Below are positions 1-4,588 of a stretch of 6,951 nt of DNA, in pieces. A program made the translations under genes and the position numbers. The notes under the pieces were generated by a model that saw only the letters and a program-made list of their open reading frames with translations, was not told where the DNA came from and ran no database searches. The DNA comes from Pseudomonadota bacterium (GTDB lineage: Bacteria > Pseudomonadota > Gammaproteobacteria > Burkholderiales > Gallionellaceae): assembly GCA_021847165.1 (NCBI GenBank), contig JAJZUH010000106.1:1-6951 (forward strand), written 5' to 3'. Every line of letters starts with the position of its first letter. Positions within the stretch are counted from its first letter, which is position 1.

Positions 1-128
1 TCTTCGAGCGCATCCTGGCAGACCTGGCGGATCTCGGCGAGGTTCTCCTGCAGCACCTTGTTCTTCTCCACGCAGGCGATGACCTTGCCTTCGGGGGAAC
101 GCCAGACGACTTGTTCGTCCAGCAACAT
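1..128 (-). CDS. Small conserved hypothetical protein, N-terminal part (cut by left window edge)
   Basis: The gene reads leftward from an ATG at 128-126 and stays open to the window edge, giving 42 complete codons that begin [16 protein letters not shown] and continue into a Lys/Glu/Gln-rich, probably helical stretch. The start is supported by its TGATG junction with dcd: the last base of the dcd stop is the first base of this ATG, which is typical of translationally coupled genes. A weak purine-rich GAAGA at 133-137 lies 4 bases upstream, inside the dcd 3' end. I see no signal peptide, membrane segment or catalytic motif in the visible part. I have an impression that short proteins with this opening occur beside dcd in other betaproteobacteria, but I cannot assign a function. 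The start and coding status are fairly secure; the C-terminus and full length are unknown. Confidence 0.72.
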   Translation of the reverse strand, partial: MLLDEQVVWRSPEGKVIACVEKNKVLQENLAEIRQVCQDALE

Positions 129-694
129 CAGATCTTCGGCAGGGTGACGCCCACCTGCCCCTGATACTTGCCGCCCCGGTCCTTGTACGAGGTCTCGCAC
201 ACTTCGTCGCTCTCGAAGAACAGCACCTGCGCCACGCCTTCGTTGGCGTAGATCTTGGCCGGCAGCGGCGTGGTGTTGGAGAATTCCAGCGTCACGTAAC
301 CTTCCCATTCCGGTTCGAACGGCGTGACGTTGACGATGATGCCGCAGCGCGCATAGGTCGACTTGCCCAGGCAGATGGTGAGCACATTGCGCGGGATGCG
401 GAAATATTCGACGGTGCGCGCCAGCGCGAAGGAGTTGGGCGGAATGACGCAGTAGTCGGCCTCCACGTTGACGAACGAATTCGGGTCGAAATTCTTGGGA
501 TCGACGATGGTGCTGTTGATGTTGGTGAACAGCTTGAATTCGCGCGAGCAGCGGATGTCGTAGCCGTAACTGGAGGTGCCGTAGGACACGATCTTGTGCC
601 CGTTCACTTCCTTCACCTGGTTGGGCTCGTACGGCTCGATCATGCCGTGCTGCTCGGCCATGCGGCGTATCCACTTGTCTGACTTGATGCTCAT
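128..694 (-). CDS. dcd: dCTP deaminase
   Basis: Cytosolic enzyme that hydrolytically deaminates dCTP to dUTP and ammonia, supplying dUTP for dUMP and then dTTP synthesis. The product is 188 residues, close to the about 193 of E. coli Dcd. The family signature GKSTYARCG spans residues 110-118 and supplies the Ser112 and Arg116 equivalents of the E. coli catalytic Ser111 and Arg115. The segment [10 protein letters not shown] (131-140) carries Glu137, the equivalent of the general base Glu138. The nucleotide-binding tail [12 protein letters not shown] (176-187) is intact. The ATG at 694-692 was chosen because MSIKSDKWI matches the usual Dcd N-terminus and GAGGA (701-705) sits 6 bases upstream. 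A longer reading to 736 adds 14 unsupported residues and would run over the likely promoter. The gene is divergent from metG and overlaps the next small gene by one base. Whether it also has dUTPase activity, as some archaeal homologues do, cannot be read from sequence; the E. coli-like monofunctional type is more likely. Confidence 0.96.
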   Translation of the reverse strand: MSIKSDKWIRRMAEQHGMIEPYEPNQVKEVNGHKIVSYGTSSYGYDIRCSREFKLFTNINSTIVDPKNFDPNSFVNVEADYCVIPPNSFALARTVEYFRIPRNVLTICLGKSTYARCGIIVNVTPFEPEWEGYVTLEFSNTTPLPAKIYANEGVAQVLFFESDEVCETSYKDRGGKYQGQVGVTLPKI

Positions 695-705
695 CTTGCT
701 TCCTC
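695..705 (-). promoter_or_regulatory. dcd ribosome binding site
   Basis: On the minus strand GAGGAAG begins at 705, and its GAGGA core lies 6 bases before the ATG at 694. This is a strong Shine-Dalgarno placement and is what decides in favour of the short Dcd start over the in-frame ATG at 736. Confidence 0.75.
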
Positions 706-725
706 GACGGGTTTGTGCGGGCGCG

Positions 726-731
726 ATTTTA
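726..731 (-). promoter_or_regulatory. Candidate -10 element for dcd
   Basis: Minus-strand TAAAAT at 731-726 matches the sigma-70 -10 consensus at 5 of 6 positions and lies 31 bases upstream of the dcd ATG, leaving room for a short leader with the GAGGA site. No convincing -35 box is present at 16-18 bp spacing, so this is a motif-level prediction only. Confidence 0.42.
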
Positions 732-758
732 CCCAATTCCGCAGCCGTGTGCGGGTTT

Positions 759-767
759 TGCTACAAT
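759..767 (+). promoter_or_regulatory. Candidate extended -10 promoter for metG
   Basis: TGCTACAAT at 759-767 combines a TGn extension with TACAAT, which matches the sigma-70 -10 consensus at 5 of 6 positions. The -35 region at 16-18 bp spacing is poor, which is compatible with an extended -10 promoter. A start of transcription near 774 would give a leader of about 20 bases that still contains the AGGAA site. The element lies about 30 bp from the oppositely oriented dcd -10 candidate. Confidence 0.5.
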
Positions 768-780
768 CGCGGCCTATTAC

Positions 781-785
781 AGGAA
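781..785 (+). promoter_or_regulatory. metG ribosome binding site
   Basis: AGGAA at 781-785 lies 9 bases before the ATG at 795. It supports this start over in-frame upstream ATGs, which fall inside dcd on the opposite strand and upstream of the predicted promoter. Confidence 0.6.
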
Positions 786-794
786 CCGCGTCTC

Positions 795-2996
795 ATGCCA
801 AGAAAAATCCTCGTCACCTCCGCCCTGCCGTATGCCAACGGCAGCATCCACCTGGGCCACCTCGTCGAATACATCCAGACCGATATCTGGGTCCGTTTCC
901 AGAAAATGTCCGGCAACACCTGCCACTACGTCTGCGCCGACGACACCCACGGCACACCGATCATGCTGCGCGCCGAGAAGGAAGGCATCACGCCGGAACA
1001 ACTGATCGCCAAGGTATGGCAGGAACACTACGACGATTTCCGCGCCTTCCATGTGGCGTTCGACAATTACGGCTCGACCAACTCGGCCGAGACGCGCGAA
1101 TTCGCCGAGGGTATCTATCGCACGCTCAAGGCGGCTAACCTGATCGAGGTGCGCTCCATCGAGCAGTATTACGATCCGGCCAAGCAGATGTTCCTGCCGG
1201 ACCGTTTCATCAAGGGCGAGTGCCCGAAGTGCCATGCCAAGGACCAGTACGGCGACAACTGCGAGGTATGCGGCGCGGCCTATGCGCCGACCGAACTGAT
1301 CGAGCCGTATTCCGCCGTTTCGGGCACCAAGCCGGAACTGCGCAACTCCGACCATTATTTCTTCCGCCTGTCTTCCGCCAGTTGCCAGCAGTTCCTGCGC
1401 GAATGGACGCGCAGCGGCACGCTGCAACACGAAGCCGCCAACAAGATGCAGGAATGGCTGGGCGGCGAGGGCGAAAACAAGTTGACCGACTGGGACATCT
1501 CGCGCGATGCCCCCTATTTCGGCTTTCAGATCCCCGACGCGCCAGGCAAATATTTCTACGTCTGGCTGGACGCGCCGGTCGGCTACATGGGCAGCTTCCA
1601 GCAGCTGTGCAAGAACCAGGGACTCAGCTTCGACGATTACTGGCGCCACGGCTCGGATGCCGAGCTGTACCACTTCATCGGCAAGGACATCCTGTACTTC
1701 CATGCGCTGTTCTGGCCGGCAATGCTGCAGCACGCCGGCTTCCGCACGCCGACCAGGCTGTTCGCGCACGGCTTCCTCACCGTGAACGGCGAGAAGATGA
1801 GCAAGTCGCGCGGCACCTTCATCACCGCGAGCAGCTATGTCGAACACGTGCAGAACACCGAATACCTGCGCTATTACTACGCCGCCAAACTGAACGGCAC
1901 GATGGAGGACCTCGACCTCAACCTCGACGATTTCGTGGCGCGCGTGAACAGCGACCTGATCGGCAAGTACATCAACATCGCCAGCCGCAGCGCCGGTTTC
2001 ATCAGCAAGCGCTTCGCCGGCAAGCTGGCCCCCCATACCCTGCTGGCGCAATGCGCCGACACCAGCGGCCTCGCCGGCAAACTGGTGGAGGACGCACCGA
2101 AGCAGAACCTGCTGCAGCTGCTGCAGGACGCCTCCGGCCAGATCGCCGAGTATTACGAAACGCGCGACTATTCCAAGGCCACGCGCAGCATCGGCACCCT
2201 GCTCGACCTGATCAACGCCTACATCGACGCCACCAAACCGTGGGAGCTGGCGAAGGACCCGAGCAACGTGGAATGGCTGCAGGGCGTATGCAGCGTGGCG
2301 CTGCAAGCCTTCCGCATCATCACCATCTACCTCAAGCCGGTGTTGCCGCAGCTGGCGAAGGATGTGGAAGCATTCCTCAACGTCGGCGAACTGCACTGGC
2401 AGGATGCACAGGTGCTGCTGCCCGATGGACACCCGATCAACGCCTACCAGCACCTGATGACCCGCCTCGACCCGAAGAGCATCGAGGCGATGGTCGAGGC
2501 CAACAAGGCCAGCCTGCAACCGGCGCCGCCGGTTTCCCAGCAGCGCCATGCCGAACATCAGCAGCATGCCATCGCCGCCGCCCCGGCCGCACCGAAGGCC
2601 GGCGAAGCGGTCGGCGATGCCACCATGCCGCTGAAGATGATGGGAGCGGATGTCGCCCCCATCGCGCCGACCATCAGTATCGACGACTTCAACAAGATCG
2701 ACCTGCGCGTGGCGCGCATCGTCAACGCCGAGCATGTGGAAGGCGCGGAAAAGCTGCTCAAGCTGACGCTGGACATCGGCGAGCCGCAACCGCGCACCGT
2801 GTTCGCGGGCATCAAGTCGGCCTACGATCCGGACTGGCTGAAGGGCCGCATGACGGTGATGGTGGCCAACCTCGCCCCGCGCAAGATGAAGTTCGGCTTG
2901 TCCGAAGGCATGGTGCTGGCGGCCTCGGGCACGACACCGGGACTTTTCATCCTGTCGCCGGACGCGGGCGCGCAACCCGGCATGCGCGTCAAATAA
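795..2996 (+). CDS. metG: Methionyl-tRNA synthetase (class I, zinc-binding, with C-terminal tRNA-binding domain)
   Basis: Cytosolic enzyme that charges initiator and elongator tRNA-Met with methionine using ATP. The product is 733 residues. The HIGH-type motif is HLGH at 19-22, in the family context [12 protein letters not shown] zinc knuckle inserted in the catalytic domain has Cys143, Cys146, Cys156 and Cys159. The substrate-pocket segment YVWLDAP is at 255-261, and the KMSKS loop is exact at 334-338. The anticodon-binding helical domain covers roughly 380-550 and includes KPWEL (481-485). An Ala/Pro/His/Gln-rich linker (about 570-622) leads to a C-terminal EMAPII/Trbp-like tRNA-binding fold (about 627-733) with the hallmark IDLRVARI and [10 protein letters not shown] segments. 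It is longer than E. coli MetG (about 676), and I attribute most of the excess to the linker. The start follows AGGAA and an extended -10 and matches the usual [20 protein letters not shown] opening. It appears to be its own transcription unit, divergent from dcd. Confidence 0.98.
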   Translation: MPRKILVTSALPYANGSIHLGHLVEYIQTDIWVRFQKMSGNTCHYVCADDTHGTPIMLRAEKEGITPEQLIAKVWQEHYDDFRAFHVAFDNYGSTNSAETREFAEGIYRTLKAANLIEVRSIEQYYDPAKQMFLPDRFIKGECPKCHAKDQYGDNCEVCGAAYAPTELIEPYSAVSGTKPELRNSDHYFFRLSSASCQQFLREWTRSGTLQHEAANKMQEWLGGEGENKLTDWDISRDAPYFGFQIPDAPGKYFYVWLDAPVGYMGSFQQLCKNQGLSFDDYWRHGSDAELYHFIGKDILYFHALFWPAMLQHAGFRTPTRLFAHGFLTVNGEKMSKSRGTFITASSYVEHVQNTEYLRYYYAAKLNGTMEDLDLNLDDFVARVNSDLIGKYINIASRSAGFISKRFAGKLAPHTLLAQCADTSGLAGKLVEDAPKQNLLQLLQDASGQIAEYYETRDYSKATRSIGTLLDLINAYIDATKPWELAKDPSNVEWLQGVCSVALQAFRIITIYLKPVLPQLAKDVEAFLNVGELHWQDAQVLLPDGHPINAYQHLMTRLDPKSIEAMVEANKASLQPAPPVSQQRHAEHQQHAIAAAPAAPKAGEAVGDATMPLKMMGADVAPIAPTISIDDFNKIDLRVARIVNAEHVEGAEKLLKLTLDIGEPQPRTVFAGIKSAYDPDWLKGRMTVMVANLAPRKMKFGLSEGMVLAASGTTPGLFILSPDAGAQPGMRVK

Positions 2997-3012
2997 CACC
3001 GACTGAAAACGC

Positions 3013-3034
3013 CCTTCCCCTGCATGGGGGAAGG
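3013..3034 (+). terminator. Hairpin after metG, possible terminator or intergenic repeat
   Basis: A perfect 8-bp inverted repeat, CCTTCCCC (3013-3020) and GGGGAAGG (3027-3034), encloses a 6-base loop, TGCATG. It begins 17 bases after the metG stop, which suits a 3' end hairpin. There is no T-run directly after the stem; the nearest short T stretch is at 3054-3057, so it is not a textbook intrinsic terminator. It could equally act as an mRNA-stabilising hairpin or be one copy of a dispersed palindromic repeat, since similar C/T-rich and G/A-rich palindromes are common between bacterial genes. Confidence 0.45.
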
Positions 3035-3056
3035 AACAGTGGCGCCAGTAACCTTT

Positions 3057-3070
3057 TATAAACTTACACT
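3057..3070 (+). promoter_or_regulatory. Candidate -10 region for the sthA-like gene
   Basis: An AT-rich patch in GC-rich surroundings contains TATAAA at 3057-3062 and TACACT at 3065-3070; either could be a sigma-70 -10 box. No good -35 is seen at normal spacing. From TATAAA the leader would be about 16 bases, and from TACACT only about 8 bases before the ATG at 3086. The call rests on base composition and position only. Confidence 0.35.
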
Positions 3071-3085
3071 CACCTGGCCATCAAC

Positions 3086-4495
3086 ATGGACTACGACGTT
3101 CTCATCATCGGCTCCGGTCCCGCCGGGCAGCATGCGGCATGGCAGGCGGCGCGCCTGGGCAAACGCGCCGCCATCATCGAACGCAAACCCAGGATCGGCG
3201 GCGCCGGACTGCAGACCGGCACCATTCCCAGCAAGGCGATGCGCGAAGTGGCCTACCTGCTGTCGCGTTCCGGCGGCATGCGCCAGGCCGTGGCGCCGGA
3301 CGGCCGCAGCCGCCACGGCCTGCTGGCCGATGCGGTACGGCGCAAGGAAGGCGTGATCGCGCAACAGGAATCGGTCATCCTGCAGCGCCTGCTGCGCCAC
3401 GGCGTGGCCCTGATCCCGGGCGAGGCTTCGTTCGTCGATGCGCATACCCTGCAGGTCGCCGATGCCGGCGGCCACGCGCGCCGACTCACGGCGGACGTGA
3501 TCGTGCTGGCCTGCGGCTCCAGGCCGCGCCGCCCGGCCGAGGTCCCGTTCGACAAGAAAACGGTGCTGGATTCCACCTCCATCCTGAACCTGCGCCACCT
3601 GCCTGACAGCCTGCTGGTGGTAGGCGGCGGCGTGATCGCCTGCGAATTCGTCTCCATCTTCGCCGCGCTGGGCGTGCAGGTCAGCGTGGTGGACAGCCAT
3701 GCGCAACTGCTGACCTACCTGAGCGAGGACGTGGTGGGCGTGCTGTCCGACAGCTTCCTCGCCATGGGCGTCACGTTCCATATGCAGGAACGCGTCGCGG
3801 AAATCCGCCGCGAAGGCAACGCCACCGTCACCGTGCTGGCGAGCGGCAAACAGCTCCGCGCCGATGCGGTGCTTTATGCGCAGGGCCGGGAACCCAACAG
3901 TGCCGGGCTGCAGGTCGCCAATGCGGGCATCGCCGCACAGGACGGCTGGATCGAAGTCAACCGGCATTTCCAGACCAGCGTGCCGCACATCTACGCGGTG
4001 GGCGACCTGATCGGCCGTCCCGCGCTCGCCTCGACCGGCATGGAACAGGGACGTGCCGCCGTGCTGCACGCCTTCGGCGCAGCCGAACAGGCCGCGGCGG
4101 ACAACCTGCCGATGGCGGTCTACACCATCCCGGAGATCTCCTACGTCGGCAAGACGGAGCAGGAGATCCGGCAGGAGAACATCCCTTACTTCGTCGGCAA
4201 CGCCAGCTTCAAGGACAGCGCGCGCGGCCAGATCATCGGCGATGCGCAGGGGCTGCTCAAACTGATCGTGGACGCGCGCGACGAGAAACTGCTGGGCGTG
4301 CATATCGTCGGCGAACAGGCGAGCGAACTCATCCACATCGGCCAGCTGGTGATGAACCTGCACGGCACGGTGCGCGACCTGGTCGGCAACGTGTTCAACT
4401 ACCCGACCCTGGCGGAATGCTACAAGCTCGCCGCGCTGGATTGCGTGCATCAGCTGGAACAGCGAAACGTTCCCCAGCTGCGGCCAGTGCACTGA
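3086..4495 (+). CDS. sthA: SthA-type soluble NAD(P)+ transhydrogenase (FAD flavoprotein)
   Basis: Predicted cytosolic FAD enzyme moving hydride between NADPH and NADH, related to lipoamide dehydrogenase. The 469 residues compare with 466 in E. coli SthA. An N-terminal FAD dinucleotide fold GSGPAG spans 9-14, with Glu32 ending beta-2. The second Rossmann fold is GGGVIACE (180-187), with Asp203 ending beta-2, usually an NAD-favouring feature. FAD motif AVGDLIG spans 304-310. The dimerisation domain covers about 345-460, with IHIGQ at 416-420 and FNYPTLAE at 437-444. Where disulfide reductases have CxxxxC, this protein has GLQTGT (41-46), so both redox cysteines are absent. The catalytic His of the HPT motif is Tyr439, as in SthA. 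These points exclude lipoamide dehydrogenase, glutathione reductase and mercuric reductase. E. coli SthA, as I recall it, keeps the first cysteine, so this is a divergent member. About a dozen extra residues end the protein. The ATG opens directly into the FAD fold and TAA at 3059-3061 closes the frame upstream; no Shine-Dalgarno is visible. Confidence 0.83.
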   Translation: MDYDVLIIGSGPAGQHAAWQAARLGKRAAIIERKPRIGGAGLQTGTIPSKAMREVAYLLSRSGGMRQAVAPDGRSRHGLLADAVRRKEGVIAQQESVILQRLLRHGVALIPGEASFVDAHTLQVADAGGHARRLTADVIVLACGSRPRRPAEVPFDKKTVLDSTSILNLRHLPDSLLVVGGGVIACEFVSIFAALGVQVSVVDSHAQLLTYLSEDVVGVLSDSFLAMGVTFHMQERVAEIRREGNATVTVLASGKQLRADAVLYAQGREPNSAGLQVANAGIAAQDGWIEVNRHFQTSVPHIYAVGDLIGRPALASTGMEQGRAAVLHAFGAAEQAAADNLPMAVYTIPEISYVGKTEQEIRQENIPYFVGNASFKDSARGQIIGDAQGLLKLIVDARDEKLLGVHIVGEQASELIHIGQLVMNLHGTVRDLVGNVFNYPTLAECYKLAALDCVHQLEQRNVPQLRPVH

Positions 4496-4588
4496 CCATC
4501 CGGCCGGCGGCTGCGCATATCCGGCCCATCCCCATGCTTCCCGTCGCGCGCCCGGAACACCTCCGGCAATGATTCATCCCACGCCATA
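4496..4588. other. Convergent intergenic gap between sthA and nasA
   Basis: These 93 bases separate two genes whose 3' ends face each other. The only inverted repeat I see is a 6-bp pair, GGCCGG (4502-4507) and CCGGCC (4521-4526), with a 13-base loop and no T-run on either side. It is too weak to call a terminator for either gene. No small open reading frame with a ribosome site stands out. Confidence 0.5.

Noticed and set aside
695..736. Fourteen-residue N-terminal extension of Dcd from the ATG at 736
   Set aside because: The extension does not resemble Dcd, overlaps the TAAAAT promoter candidate, and the ATG at 694 has a well-placed GAGGA and the usual MSIKSDKW opening.
594..794. Sixty-seven-residue N-terminal extension of MetG from 594
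   Set aside because: It would run through dcd on the opposite strand and through the promoter; residues before the MPRKIL start have no MetG similarity.
2109..2126. Tandem duplication of CTGCTGCAG in metG
   Set aside because: It encodes Leu-Leu-Gln twice in a helical region and is explained by common GC-rich Leu and Gln codons.
777..2999. A 740-codon open frame on the minus strand across metG
   Set aside because: It is an exact antisense shadow of metG, whose catalytic motifs are unmistakable. The translation is Arg/Ala/Gly/Val/Leu-rich with no recognisable domain, as expected from high-GC codon use on the opposite strand.
3056..4492. A 478-codon open frame on the minus strand across the sthA-like gene
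   Set aside because: Antisense shadow with biased His/Arg/Gln/Ala/Val composition and no motif; the plus-strand frame has intact FAD and NAD folds.
3086..4495. Lipoamide dehydrogenase or mercuric reductase annotation for the flavoprotein
   Set aside because: Both redox cysteines and the catalytic His are absent, and the FNYPTLAE segment fits the SthA group.
4502..4526. GGCCGG/CCGGCC inverted repeat as a bidirectional terminator
   Set aside because: Only 6 bp with a 13-base loop, itself from a GC-rich palindromic sequence, and no T-run on either strand.
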